64,000 nt of DNA from Companilactobacillus metriopterae (GCF_004117915.1 NZ_RSTD01000001.1:1-64000), one strand, 5' to 3'. Shown: positions 54,452-63,852, numbered from the stretch's first letter. The notes: a model not told the origin generated them from the sequence alone. Program-made: numbers and translations.

Positions 54452-55444
54452 ATGAAGACTATTTTAGTAGCTGGTGGAGCAGGATATATAGGCTCACATA
54501 TGGTTTATTGTTTAATTGAAAAAGGATATGACGTGGTTGTTGCTGATAATTTATCAACAGGATTTCACGATGCTATCCATAAAGATGCAAGATTTTACAA
54601 GGGAGATACAAGGGATAGATCATTTTTAGAAAATATGTTCACTCAAGAGTCTATAGATGCTGTTATTCATATGGATGCTTTTTCTATTGTTCCTGAATCT
54701 ATGAAAGATCCTTTAAAATATTTTGATAATAATTTAATTGGGGTCATCGTTTTACTTGAAGAAATGGAAAAATTTAATATCCATAAAATTGTTTTTTCGA
54801 CTACAGCCGCAGTTTATGGCAATCCTAAAAATATACCAATTAGTGAGGATGATGAGAAAAATCCTATTAATCCTTATGGTGAAAGTAAGCTAATGATGGA
54901 AAGTATAATGAAATGGGTAGATGAAGCTTTTGGCATCAAATATGTGGCATTACGATATTTTAATGCAGCAGGAGCTCATCCCTCAGGATTGATAGGGGAA
55001 GCTCATGCAAATGAAACACATCTAATTCCTAATATTATGAAGGTAGCCCTGGATCCTACAAAGGAATTTCAAATTTTTGGTGACGACTACGGTACTCCCG
55101 ATGGAACTAATATTCGTGATTACGTCCATATATTAGACTTAGCGGAAGCTCATGTTTTGGCACTACAGTATATAGAAAATGGCGGGAAGAGTGATTCGTT
55201 TAATTTGGGATCAAATCAAGGATTTTCTGTTAAAGAAATTTTTGATGAGACTTCCAATATAGTAGGAAAGGCAATTCCTTATAAAATTTCAAATCGTCGG
55301 GATGGGGATCCAGATATCTTGATTGCAGATAGTTCTAAAGCACGTAGTGTTTTGGGATGGCATCCTGATTATGAAAACGTACATGATATTATTCAAACTG
55401 CTTGGAATTGGCATAGCAAACATCCGCATGGTTATGGAAAATAA
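54452..55444 (+). CDS. galE: UDP-glucose 4-epimerase GalE
   Basis: GalE interconverts UDP-galactose and UDP-glucose. The 330-residue protein has GGAGYIGSH near the start, the catalytic set FSTTAAVYG and YGESK, and RYFNAAGAHPSG. I start at ATG behind TTGGAGAG. It stands apart from other Leloir genes. Together with the lac cluster it shows that galactose is handled by more than one route. Confidence 0.93.
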   Translation: MKTILVAGGAGYIGSHMVYCLIEKGYDVVVADNLSTGFHDAIHKDARFYKGDTRDRSFLENMFTQESIDAVIHMDAFSIVPESMKDPLKYFDNNLIGVIVLLEEMEKFNIHKIVFSTTAAVYGNPKNIPISEDDEKNPINPYGESKLMMESIMKWVDEAFGIKYVALRYFNAAGAHPSGLIGEAHANETHLIPNIMKVALDPTKEFQIFGDDYGTPDGTNIRDYVHILDLAEAHVLALQYIENGGKSDSFNLGSNQGFSVKEIFDETSNIVGKAIPYKISNRRDGDPDILIADSSKARSVLGWHPDYENVHDIIQTAWNWHSKHPHGYGK

Positions 55445-55477
55445 AAACAACGGCGTATAAGCGTCGTTGTTTTTTGT
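55444..55477 (+). terminator. galE terminator
   Basis: AACAACGGCG pairs with CGTCGTTGTT-type sequence over ten positions (one G-U) with loop TATAAG and T6. Confidence 0.8.
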
Positions 55478-55544
55478 ATATAAGAATGCTAAACAGCTTG
55501 ATTTAAGTACTGGTAAAGATATCAAAAATCATGAATTTTAAGAC

Positions 55545-55590
55545 GAAAAAAAACAGTAACCACGGCTATTAAGCTGCGTGATTACTGTTT
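55545..55590 (-). terminator. tRNA-Lys terminator
   Basis: On the minus strand AACAGTAA and CACG pair with CGTG and TTACTGTT around a small inner stem, followed by T8. It lies about 20 bases after the tRNA. Confidence 0.75.
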
Positions 55591-55609
55591 AGTGTTGATT
55601 TTATTGGTA

Positions 55610-55682
55610 TGGGAGGTCAGGGGATCGAACCCTGGACCCACGGATTAAGAGTCCGTTGCTCTGCCAGCTGAGCTAACCGCCC
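55610..55682 (-). tRNA. tRNA-Lys (CTT)
   Basis: A 73-base cloverleaf reads on the minus strand: D stem GCTC/GAGC, anticodon stem ACGGA/TCCGT with loop CTCTTAA (anticodon CTT), a five-base variable loop, T stem CAGGG/CCCTG with TTCGATC, and discriminator A. CCA is not encoded. The acceptor stem GGGCGGT/ACCTCCC has a C4-U69 mismatch, which is odd and could be real or a sequencing change. Confidence 0.95.
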
Positions 55683-55782
55683 ATTAAATGTTTGTAACTG
55701 ATCAACGAGATATATATTATCACAAAAAAACACCATATAGCAACAGTTTTTTACTGATTTTTAAGGTTAATTTATTAGAATT
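55683..55782. other. tRNA upstream region
   Basis: This is the leader of the minus-strand tRNA. TTGCTA and TAATAT with an 18-base spacer on the minus strand could be its promoter, but the match is modest. No gene is seen. Confidence 0.35.
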
Positions 55783-55811
55783 TTGTTTTAATTATCGATA
55801 CCTAGTATAAT
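55783..55811 (+). promoter_or_regulatory. walR promoter
   Basis: TTGTTT (55783-55788) and TATAAT (55806-55811) are exactly 17 bases apart, shortly before walR. Confidence 0.75.
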
Positions 55812-55833
55812 GTAATCATTGAGGAGTGAAACT

Positions 55834-56541
55834 ATGTCAAAGAAAATACTAGTAGTAGATGATGAAAAGCCAATTTCCGATATTGTAAAATATAATCTTG
55901 AAAATGAAGGTTATGAAGTACTAACTGCATTTGACGGACAAGAGGCACTAGACTTAGTAGAAGAAGAAAATCCAGATCTTATTCTACTTGATCTTATGTT
56001 GCCTGTAATTGATGGCTTAGAAGTAGCCCGTACCGTTCGTAAAACAAAAGATACACCTATTATTATGCTAACTGCAAAAGATGGCGAGATTGACAAAGTT
56101 ATCGGCTTAGAATTGGGTGCTGATGACTACGTTACAAAGCCATTCTCTAATCGTGAATTAGTTGCTCGTGTCAAAGCTCGACTACGTATTCAAATGCCAG
56201 CTAAAACTGATGATAATAATAATTCAGAAATTAAAATTGGGGACCTAACTATTCTCCCAGATGCATATACTGTTACAAAAAATGGTAAGGAAATAGAACT
56301 TACACATCGTGAGTTTGAACTGTTACATTATTTGGCTCAACATATTGGTCAAGTAATGAAGCGTGAACACTTGCTTCAAACAGTATGGGGATATGATTAT
56401 TTCGGTGATGTACGTACTGTGGACGTTACAGTTCGTAGATTGAGAGAAAAAATAGAAAATAACCCCAGTCAGCCTGAATGGTTAATGACTCGTCGTGGAG
56501 TAGGATATTTCCTACGCGATCCAGAATCAGATAATAATTAA
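55834..56541 (+). CDS. walR: Response regulator WalR
   Basis: WalR (YycF) is the OmpR-type regulator of cell wall hydrolase genes and is usually essential. The 235-residue protein has the acidic pocket VVDDE, phospho-acceptor Asp53 in LLDLMLP, the LTAKD and KPF motifs, and a winged helix with [14 protein letters not shown] and [15 protein letters not shown]. The start is ATG behind GAGGAG. It leads the wal block, but a terminator-like hairpin separates it from walK. Confidence 0.96.
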   Translation: MSKKILVVDDEKPISDIVKYNLENEGYEVLTAFDGQEALDLVEEENPDLILLDLMLPVIDGLEVARTVRKTKDTPIIMLTAKDGEIDKVIGLELGADDYVTKPFSNRELVARVKARLRIQMPAKTDDNNNSEIKIGDLTILPDAYTVTKNGKEIELTHREFELLHYLAQHIGQVMKREHLLQTVWGYDYFGDVRTVDVTVRRLREKIENNPSQPEWLMTRRGVGYFLRDPESDNN

Positions 56542-56578
56542 AAGCAGCTAAGTCTATTTAGACTAAACTGCTTTTTTA
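56541..56578 (+). terminator. Terminator-like hairpin between walR and walK
   Basis: AAAGCAG/CTGCTTT with the inner pair AGTCT/AGACT gives a long stem with two small internal mismatches, and T6 follows. It should stop or reduce read-through from walR. Confidence 0.75.
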
Positions 56579-56603
56579 TTATTCTTTCCAACTGAAGTAT
56601 AAT
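56575..56603 (+). promoter_or_regulatory. Possible walK promoter
   Basis: A perfect TATAAT (56598-56603) lies about 39 bases before walK. The -35 candidate TTTATT is poor. Confidence 0.35.
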
Positions 56604-56641
56604 ATAAGTAATGTTTATTAAATTTATATGGGTGAATTAAT

Positions 56642-58531
56642 TTGAAAAAAAGATTTGGTTTCTTCAAGTCAATCCATTTCAAAATTGGGTTGTCGTTTAT
56701 TCTTATTCTTGTTGTCACAATTGAAATTATTGGAGCTTATTTCGTGCGTCAACTGGAAGAGCAAAATGTATCCCAGTTTGAACAAACAATTGTTGTTACA
56801 CCGTATGTGTTGTCACAATTATCTACCAATCTGACAGACAATGATTCGCATACTAGGGATAATATCAATAAAATTATTCAAGATTATGCTCGCAGTAACT
56901 CAGATGTTACGGATATTCAAGTTGTTGATAATAACAATATTATTGTGGGATCAAAAGTCGATGGTGACACGGTGGTTGGAACTAAATCATTACGTGAATC
57001 CATCGAAAAAAGTATGAAGAGTAATAAAAAAGTTACACAAATATATTATGACAAAGACCGTGGTAGCTCATATGAATTAATCCAACCTATATCATCAACC
57101 GATGATAGTACGGTAGTTGGAGCAGTATATATTCGAGCCAATATGGAATCCGTGTACTCTAGAATTAATAACATCATTGTTATTTTTCTAACCGCTTCAT
57201 TAATGGCTGGATTACTTGGTGCCATAATTTCTATTTTCATATCAAGGGCAATTACTCGTCCTATTGATGAAATGCGTCAACAAGCTGTTCGTATGGCAGA
57301 GGGAGATTATTCAGGGCAGGTTAGAGTTTATTCACCTGATGAATTAGGACAACTCGCCATGTCGGTTAATGATTTATCGGTAAAGGTTGAAGAAGCTACT
57401 GAGAACTCAGAATCTGAGCGACGACGTTTGGACAGTGTTCTTTCGCAAATGTCGGATGGTGTTATCGCTACAAATAGATTAGGTAATATCACTGTTATTA
57501 ATGAAATGGCCATAGAATTCTTGAATATTGAAGAAGATGTTCACAACATGATGTTGACTGATTTACTGAAGATTAGTGATGAAGTTACATTTGAAGAATT
57601 GTTAGAAAATCCTGAACCTATGGTTTTGGAAATAAATGATGCCAATGATGAGATAGACTACGCTGAAGATAATTCATTAATATTGAACGCTGAATTCTCT
57701 CTTATTCAAAGAAATAGTGGGTTTGTGAGTGGTATGGTCTGTGTTCTTCATGACGTTACAGAACAACAAAAGATTGACCGAGAACGCCGTCAATTTGTTT
57801 CCAACGTTTCGCATGAGTTAAGAACGCCATTGACTAGTATTAGTAGTTACATCGATGCTCTTAATAATGGTGCTTGGGAAAATAAAGAACTTGCCCCTCA
57901 ATTTTTGAGTGTTACAGCAGAAGAAACTGATCGTATGATTCGTATGATACAAGATCTACTAAATCTATCTAGAATGGATCAGGGTAGATCAAAACTAGAT
58001 AAAGAGTTGGTAAACTTTAACGAATTCTTCTCATATATATTAGATCGATTCGATATGATGCTTAAGAAACAGTTAGCAGATGCTGAGGAAGATAATAATA
58101 AAGTAGTCAAAAAATATCGAATCAAGCGAGTTATCACTAATAAAGATTTATGGGTAGAAATTGATACAGATAAAATGACTCAAGTTATAGATAACATTAT
58201 TAATAATGCTATTAAATATTCACCAGATGGTGGAGTTATTACATGTCGATTGCTAGAAACTAATAAACATATCATAATAAGTATTTCCGATGAGGGATTA
58301 GGTATTCCCCGCAAGGATATAAAGAATGTTTTCGAACGTTTCTATCGAGTTGATAAGGCTCGTTCAAGACAACAAGGTGGTACAGGACTTGGATTATCAA
58401 TTTCTAAGGAAATTGTAGAACAACACAAAGGTCGTATTTGGGTAAATAGTGCTGAAGGTAGAGGATCAACATTCTATATTTCTCTACCATTTAATCCAAA
58501 TGAGACAGGAGGAGAGTGGGATGAGATTTAG
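56642..58531 (+). CDS. walK: Sensor histidine kinase WalK
   Basis: WalK (YycG) is the membrane partner of WalR. The 629-residue protein has two membrane helices (about 12-32 and 178-200), an extracytoplasmic sensor domain, a HAMP domain, a PAS domain, the H box FVSNVSHELRTPLTS, and an ATPase with NNAIKYSPDG and the glycine-rich GGTGLGLSIS. The start is TTG behind ATGGGTG. Its 3' end overlaps walH by 11 bases. Confidence 0.95.
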   Translation: MKKRFGFFKSIHFKIGLSFILILVVTIEIIGAYFVRQLEEQNVSQFEQTIVVTPYVLSQLSTNLTDNDSHTRDNINKIIQDYARSNSDVTDIQVVDNNNIIVGSKVDGDTVVGTKSLRESIEKSMKSNKKVTQIYYDKDRGSSYELIQPISSTDDSTVVGAVYIRANMESVYSRINNIIVIFLTASLMAGLLGAIISIFISRAITRPIDEMRQQAVRMAEGDYSGQVRVYSPDELGQLAMSVNDLSVKVEEATENSESERRRLDSVLSQMSDGVIATNRLGNITVINEMAIEFLNIEEDVHNMMLTDLLKISDEVTFEELLENPEPMVLEINDANDEIDYAEDNSLILNAEFSLIQRNSGFVSGMVCVLHDVTEQQKIDRERRQFVSNVSHELRTPLTSISSYIDALNNGAWENKELAPQFLSVTAEETDRMIRMIQDLLNLSRMDQGRSKLDKELVNFNEFFSYILDRFDMMLKKQLADAEEDNNKVVKKYRIKRVITNKDLWVEIDTDKMTQVIDNIINNAIKYSPDGGVITCRLLETNKHIIISISDEGLGIPRKDIKNVFERFYRVDKARSRQQGGTGLGLSISKEIVEQHKGRIWVNSAEGRGSTFYISLPFNPNETGGEWDEI

Positions 58532-59837
58532 TCGTAGAGTAGTTCAAATTTTGTTAATAATTGCTGTAGTAACTAGTATCGTCCTATCTTTCTTTGTCTG
58601 GTCAAATACAGCTAGATACCAACTTGGGAAGGATATTGATTTAACCGAGTCTTCCTCATATGACAAGGATAATATTCCAATTGATCAAATTATTAGTCCC
58701 ACTCAAGTTATTTGGCATGATGGAAAGAATCAGAAACTTATCTACAATAGTAAAGAAAATATATCTTATACAATTCAAGAATCCATGAAAAAGTGGAAGA
58801 TTCAAGCACCTGAGTTAGTTTTCAAAAAAGATGGTGCCAAATATCAACAAAAGATCCAGCAAAAAGATACTATCCAGTTGGTTTATCCAACACAGATTTC
58901 TGTTAATACGTTGGGTTATATATTGGGTGATAAAATTCTGCAAAAAGCTTCTGACAAAACATTTGATAGAATTATATTTACTACAAATAATGGCAAAGAT
59001 CCATTTGTATATTTGGCTGACGATGATAGCTATACAGTTTATCGAGCAAAAGTTGGTAATGCATCGTCACTACCTGTATTAGATTTGGCTAAGAAGTCCA
59101 ATATTAATTATGATGTTCAGTTGAACACAATGAAGCAAGGTATCAGAACATTCTTCAGAGAACCAATTAGTATGCAATCATACTCATATGTTATTACATC
59201 CAAGAATGATAGTGAGTATACTTCGCCGCTATTCTCTTCTAGTAAGTATGATATAAGTACATCGCAAAATGGTGATAACTATATTTATGCTTATGGAGAT
59301 TCACTTAGACTTGAATCTGATCATTCAACAGGAGAACTAACTTTTAACGACTATAGTGACAATAGTGTTCCAAAGAATCGTTTAGACTTTTTCTTGCGTG
59401 GATATAACAAAGTTACCAAGATAGAAAGTTCGGTTTCTAATTTACGATTATTCCGTGGAAACTATAAACAAAAGAGTCTTATCTATCGTGAATATGTTGA
59501 GGGTTTCCCAATATTTAACAAAACAACATTTGGTTCAGTTAAAATCAACTTTAGTAGAGATGGTTCAACAGAAATGTTTATAAATAGAGTATTAGAAGTT
59601 CCAGTGCCATCGGATCAACAAAAGACAGAATTGAAACCTACAAGTGACATACTTACAGGGTTAGTAAATTCAGGATATCTAGCTAATGATATTGAAGATA
59701 TTGAAGTTGGATATCAATGGAAGAATGAAGAAAATGCGGATAATGTAGTTGATTTAGTTCCAACTTACTACGTTAAGATGCAAGGCAAATGGAAAACATA
59801 TTCAGAATGGACAAATTTATCAGCTTTGGAGGAGTAG
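58521..59837 (+). CDS. walH: WalRK regulator WalH (YycH)
   Basis: WalH is a membrane-anchored extracytoplasmic protein that modulates WalK activity together with WalI. The 438-residue protein has one N-terminal helix (VQILLIIAVVTSIVLSFFVW) and a large beta-rich outer domain. I start at ATG with GGAGGAG upstream, overlapping walK. A longer open frame is not real. The sequence is less conserved than walRK, as usual. The call rests on order and topology. Confidence 0.88.
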   Translation: MRFSRRVVQILLIIAVVTSIVLSFFVWSNTARYQLGKDIDLTESSSYDKDNIPIDQIISPTQVIWHDGKNQKLIYNSKENISYTIQESMKKWKIQAPELVFKKDGAKYQQKIQQKDTIQLVYPTQISVNTLGYILGDKILQKASDKTFDRIIFTTNNGKDPFVYLADDDSYTVYRAKVGNASSLPVLDLAKKSNINYDVQLNTMKQGIRTFFREPISMQSYSYVITSKNDSEYTSPLFSSSKYDISTSQNGDNYIYAYGDSLRLESDHSTGELTFNDYSDNSVPKNRLDFFLRGYNKVTKIESSVSNLRLFRGNYKQKSLIYREYVEGFPIFNKTTFGSVKINFSRDGSTEMFINRVLEVPVPSDQQKTELKPTSDILTGLVNSGYLANDIEDIEVGYQWKNEENADNVVDLVPTYYVKMQGKWKTYSEWTNLSALEE

Positions 59838-59840
59838 CAA

Positions 59841-60647
59841 ATGGATTTTAGAAGAATAGAAATAATTTTTCTTGTTGTTTTCGTTTCACTAGATGTCTTT
59901 TTGCTACTGTCTTTCAGAAGTAGTCAACACTTTTTCAATAGCGGGAGTACTGTAACATCAACATCTGTTGAAATGAAGAAGAGAAATATTTCGACAGGTA
60001 AATTAGATAGTGATCAACAATACGGTTACTATTTAGGAGCTAAACCCAGCGGAGTATTAGGTCAAAACTATAATAAATTAAAAAATCAATCTGTTACATA
60101 CATTGCCAATGATGATAAAATATCAAGTAATTTAATTTCTCCATTGAATGTGAATGGTAAGAAAAAAGTTTCTGTAATAGATAATTTTATGAAGAAAGAC
60201 TCAAACATATTATTTGGTGAAAAGTACACATATTCACCACAACTTTCTTCAAGTACAAAAATTGTGTATGCTCAAAATGTTTCCTCAGGAGCCATTTTTG
60301 ATAAAACAGCACAATTGGTATTTACTGTTTCAGGTGACAAGATAGTTAGTTACACACAAACGTATATTCCTTCAGCTAGTGTTTTACATGAAAAATCAGT
60401 ATTAAAAAGTGAAAAAGACGTAGTGGATAATTTATATACAAATTCTGAAATTCCGAATAATTCTAAGATAACTTATATAAATTTGGCGTATACTAAATTG
60501 CTAGAAGCAAACGATAATACTATTTATATACCTGTATGGTTTGTAACTATTAAAAATACAGACAACGATATAAGTAGTACAAAACAGGTCAACGCATTTA
60601 CTGGTGCGATAATTAAGGATGATTCGTCGTCTATTGGAGATAATTAA
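59841..60647 (+). CDS. walI: WalRK regulator WalI (YycI)
   Basis: WalI pairs with WalH at the membrane. The 268-residue protein starts MDFRRIEIIFLVVFVSLDVF, a typical WalI anchor, and continues with a YycI domain containing TYIPSASVLHEKS. It lies three bases behind walH, with GGAGGAG before the start. Confidence 0.9.
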   Translation: MDFRRIEIIFLVVFVSLDVFLLLSFRSSQHFFNSGSTVTSTSVEMKKRNISTGKLDSDQQYGYYLGAKPSGVLGQNYNKLKNQSVTYIANDDKISSNLISPLNVNGKKKVSVIDNFMKKDSNILFGEKYTYSPQLSSSTKIVYAQNVSSGAIFDKTAQLVFTVSGDKIVSYTQTYIPSASVLHEKSVLKSEKDVVDNLYTNSEIPNNSKITYINLAYTKLLEANDNTIYIPVWFVTIKNTDNDISSTKQVNAFTGAIIKDDSSSIGDN

Positions 60648-60648
60648 A

Positions 60649-61458
60649 TTGGATTCAAAATTAGATAATATGAAGATAAGTGTTCTTGCCAGCAGCAGTA
60701 CAGGAAATGTTACGTATATCGAAACACCTCAACACAAAATTTTGGTAGATGCAGGGATGTCAGGTAAAAAGATTAAAGAGTTACTTGATTCTGTTGGCAA
60801 AAATATTGAAGAAATAGATTCGCTGTTTGTTACTCATGAACACTCCGACCATATAAAAGGAGTTGGAGTGTTAGCACGAAGATACGGCTTAAATGTTTAT
60901 GCAAATGAAAAAACATGGCAAGCTATGATGCCTAAAATAGGCAAAGTAGATAGCGATCAAATTAACATTTTTGATAAAAATAAAGTTTTGAGTTTAGGTG
61001 ATTTAGATATCGAGAGTTTTGGAGTATCACATGATGCGGCAGATCCACAATTTTATAAATTTCATCACAATAACAAGGATTTTGTCATTTTGACTGATAC
61101 AGGTTATATCTCTGATACTGTTGAAAAAAAGATAGAAAATGCTGATGGTTATCTATTCGAATGCAACCATGATGTAGATATGTTGAGAAATGGATCTTAC
61201 GCATGGTCCCTTAAACAAAGAATACTCAGTGAAAAGGGTCATCTTTCAAATGAAGATGGAGCAAGAGGGTTAATGGATGTAATTGGTGAAAATACTAAGC
61301 AAGTATATCTAGGCCACCTTAGTCCTGAAAACAATACAAAATATACAGCTCATGAGACAGTGGCAACATTTTTGAAAAATCATGATATGGCTGTTGATCA
61401 TGATTTTTATTTGAATGATACTGATCCAATTATTCCAGATGATTTAATAATTCTTTAA
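60649..61458 (+). CDS. walJ: MBL-fold hydrolase WalJ (YycJ)
   Basis: WalJ is a metallo-beta-lactamase-fold enzyme of the wal operon, linked in other species to DNA or RNA metabolism. The 269-residue protein has KISVLASSSTGN at the front, the metal motif FVTHEHSDH, VILTDTGYIS and a C-terminal YLGHLSPENN. I choose TTG 60649 because GGAGA lies eight bases before it. ATG 60670 has no ribosome site. Confidence 0.9.
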   Translation: MDSKLDNMKISVLASSSTGNVTYIETPQHKILVDAGMSGKKIKELLDSVGKNIEEIDSLFVTHEHSDHIKGVGVLARRYGLNVYANEKTWQAMMPKIGKVDSDQINIFDKNKVLSLGDLDIESFGVSHDAADPQFYKFHHNNKDFVILTDTGYISDTVEKKIENADGYLFECNHDVDMLRNGSYAWSLKQRILSEKGHLSNEDGARGLMDVIGENTKQVYLGHLSPENNTKYTAHETVATFLKNHDMAVDHDFYLNDTDPIIPDDLIIL

Positions 61459-61491
61459 AAAAGTATAAATTTTGAATTTATACTTTTTTTT
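61456..61491 (+). terminator. Terminator after walJ
   Basis: AAAAGTATAAAT/AATTTATACTTTT is a strong A-T rich stem with loop TTTG. Confidence 0.85.
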
Positions 61492-61576
61492 AGTGCATAA
61501 TAATATTCAAATATGTTTCATAAAAATTTCAAATTTAGATATTATTATGAATATATACTTTAAGGAGAATGTACAA

Positions 61577-62920
61577 ATGGATAATAACAATCCTGAACGT
61601 AGATCATCAGATAAGAATCGAGGTAATTTTTTGAATTTTAAAAGTCCTTTATTTAAAACAGCTATTGTAGCTCTTATTTCTGCTATGTTAGGTGTGGGAA
61701 TTGCTACTTGGGGATTCTCACAATTTTCATCATCAGTTCCTGACACAACTTCATCATCAGGTGGACCAGGTACTACTCAAGTAAGTACGGGTTCTACCAA
61801 ATCGACGGGTACCATGACAAAAGCCTACAATAAAGTAGATGAAGCAGTTGTTTCCGTTGTTAATTTACAAAAGCAAAGTAAAATACAGGGAGATTCTTCT
61901 TCAATTTTCGGAGATCTTTTTGGTGATAGTAGTGACGGTGATAGCTCATCGTCTGATTCATCCGGCTCAGATAATTCGGGATCAGACTCAAATAGCTCAA
62001 ATTCATCATCATCTTCAGATTCTCTACAAGAGTATAGTGAAGGTTCCGGAGTAATTTACTCTAAGGAAAACGGCAAAGGTTACATTGTTACAAATAACCA
62101 CGTTGTTGATGGTTCAGATCAAATTGAGATTATTTTAAAAGATGGAACAAAATTAACAGGTAAATTAATTGGTAGTGATGCTACTACTGACTTAGCTGTT
62201 ATTGAGATTGACGGAGATAAGGTGCCAGCAATTGCATCATTTGGTAATTCAGATAGTGTGCAACCAGCTGATTCAGTTATCGCTATTGGTTCACCATTAG
62301 GAAGCGAGTACGCAACTAGTGTTACTCAAGGTATAGTTTCAGCAACAAACAGAACTGTTCAAACACAGGACCAAACAACAGGACAAACAATTGGAGAAGC
62401 CACAGTTATTCAAACTGATGCAGCTATTAATCCTGGTAATTCGGGAGGACCTCTTGTTAATTCTAATGGTCAGATTATAGGTATTAATTCTATGAAACTA
62501 ACATCAGGTACTGATGGTACTTCTGTTGAAGGTATGGGATTTGCCATTCCAAGTAATGAAGTAGTTAAAATTATTAACCAACTTGTTAAGAATGGTAAAG
62601 TAGAGAGACCAAGTTTAGGGATTTCAGTAATTGATTTAGACCAAATCTCAGATGATTCTCAGACATCATTGAAGGTTCCGAGTTCAGTTACACAAGGTGT
62701 AGTAGTCGCTCAAACAAATAGCGGCTCAGTTGCTAAAAAAGCAGGAATTTCAAAAAATGATATTATCGTTAAATTAGGAAGTAAGAAAATTGCCTCTGTA
62801 GCTGATTTGCACAGTGCTTTATATGAAAAATCAGTTGGTGATAAAGTGAAAATTAAGTATTATCATAATGGTAAGTTGAAAACTGCATCGGTGCATTTAA
62901 CTGAAAAAACATCAGATTAA
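61577..62920 (+). CDS. htrA: Membrane-anchored serine protease HtrA
   Basis: HtrA degrades misfolded proteins outside the membrane. The 447-residue protein has one helix (about 26-46), a very Ser/Asp/Gly-rich stretch (about 112-149), a trypsin-like domain with His175 in TNNHVVDG, Asp205 in TDLAVIE and Ser289 in NPGNSGGPL, and one PDZ domain at the end. AAGGAGA precedes the ATG. It follows walJ as usual in the family, with a terminator between, so it may have its own promoter. Confidence 0.95.
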   Translation: MDNNNPERRSSDKNRGNFLNFKSPLFKTAIVALISAMLGVGIATWGFSQFSSSVPDTTSSSGGPGTTQVSTGSTKSTGTMTKAYNKVDEAVVSVVNLQKQSKIQGDSSSIFGDLFGDSSDGDSSSSDSSGSDNSGSDSNSSNSSSSSDSLQEYSEGSGVIYSKENGKGYIVTNNHVVDGSDQIEIILKDGTKLTGKLIGSDATTDLAVIEIDGDKVPAIASFGNSDSVQPADSVIAIGSPLGSEYATSVTQGIVSATNRTVQTQDQTTGQTIGEATVIQTDAAINPGNSGGPLVNSNGQIIGINSMKLTSGTDGTSVEGMGFAIPSNEVVKIINQLVKNGKVERPSLGISVIDLDQISDDSQTSLKVPSSVTQGVVVAQTNSGSVAKKAGISKNDIIVKLGSKKIASVADLHSALYEKSVGDKVKIKYYHNGKLKTASVHLTEKTSD

Positions 62921-62923
62921 AGA

Positions 62924-62962
62924 TAAAAGACGTGAACTTATAATAGTTTCACGTCTTTTTTT
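62924..62962 (+). terminator. htrA terminator
   Basis: AAAAGACGTGAA/TTTCACGTCTTTT forms a long stem and is followed by T7. Confidence 0.88.
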
Positions 62963-62965
62963 GAA

Positions 62966-63297
62966 TAATGTTTAAGAAAAGGTTAAGAAAATTCGGGTAA
63001 ATGTAAAGAATTTCTTAAGACGTTTAACACAGGTGTGAATAACTTGTGTATAACTGTGGAAAAACGTTTTTAAAACAAGGTATAATTTTATACACAGATT
63101 AGAATGATCTTGTGCATAACTAAGTAATATAAAATAAATAATAGTAATTAACGCTGATATAATAAGCTTAAAGGGCACTATTGAGAAAAACACAAACATT
63201 ATTTTAGCTGTTAATAACTAATGAATTACTTTAGATATCGATGCATCACATAGATGTGAATAAGTATTGTTAAAAACTAAGGGGTAGGAGTAGATAG
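62966..63297. promoter_or_regulatory. DnaA-box cluster upstream of rlmH
   Basis: The gap has five perfect DnaA boxes (TTATNCACA or its complement) at 63034-63042, 63045-63053, 63088-63096, 63111-63119 and 63255-63263. A sixth with one mismatch is at 63055-63063. The first three lie 10-11 bases apart in one orientation. The surrounding DNA is very AT-rich, including TATAAT at 63081-63086, a possible promoter. No dnaA gene is here, so this is a DnaA-binding region, not a proven origin. Confidence 0.75.
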
Positions 63298-63777
63298 ATG
63301 AACATTAAGATAATAACTGTTGGAAAACTTAAGGAAAAGTATTTAAAAAATGGAATTGAAGAGTATTCCAAAAGACTTTCTGCATTTTGTAAATTACAAA
63401 TAGTTGAATGTAGCGATGAAAAAGCACCAGATACGCTAAGTGATGCGCAAGAAAAAATGGTTAAGGAAGCAGAGGGAGTTCGAATTCTTGAGAAGATAAA
63501 GGATAAAGAATATGTTATCTTGTTAGATCTTCGAGGCAAAGAACTGACATCTGAAGAGTTAGCAGCAAAAATAGATGATTTATCAACTTATGGAACAAGT
63601 GATATTACATTTATAATCGGGGGATCTTTAGGAGTTAGCGATGAAGTCTATCAACGTGCAGATTTTAAACTGTGTTTCGGTAAGATAACTTATCCACATC
63701 AATTAATGCGTCTCGTATTAACTGAACAAATATATAGATCTTTTATGATTAATAGTCATCGTACTTATCATAAATAA
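63298..63777 (+). CDS. rlmH: 23S rRNA methyltransferase RlmH
   Basis: RlmH methylates pseudouridine 1915 of 23S rRNA. The 159-residue SPOUT protein has [20 protein letters not shown] at the front, [13 protein letters not shown] and the C-terminal [20 protein letters not shown] ending in YHK. GGGGTAGGAG precedes the start. Length is exact for the family. The gene closes the wal-to-rlmH block. Confidence 0.96.
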   Translation: MNIKIITVGKLKEKYLKNGIEEYSKRLSAFCKLQIVECSDEKAPDTLSDAQEKMVKEAEGVRILEKIKDKEYVILLDLRGKELTSEELAAKIDDLSTYGTSDITFIIGGSLGVSDEVYQRADFKLCFGKITYPHQLMRLVLTEQIYRSFMINSHRTYHK

Positions 63778-63793
63778 AAAATATGATCTAAAC

Positions 63794-63823
63794 TAAAGAA
63801 CACCCTGCTGGGTGTTCTTTTTG
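63794..63823 (+). terminator. rlmH terminator
   Basis: AAAGAACACCC/GGGTGTTCTTT with a TGCT loop and T5. Confidence 0.9.
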
Positions 63824-63852
63824 CTCTATTAATATTTTAATAATTGCGATAC

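Noticed and set aside
55289-55525. Minus-strand frame across the galE end
   Set aside because: It crosses the galE terminator hairpin, overlaps galE in antisense and has no ribosome site.
61905-62030. CRISPR-like or tandem repeat array
   Set aside because: The repetition is a low-complexity Ser/Asp codon stretch inside htrA, with no regular repeat-spacer pattern. No CRISPR was seen anywhere.
62966-63297. A full chromosomal origin (oriC)
   Set aside because: DnaA boxes are present but dnaA, dnaN and a clear unwinding element are not, so only a DnaA-box cluster is claimed.
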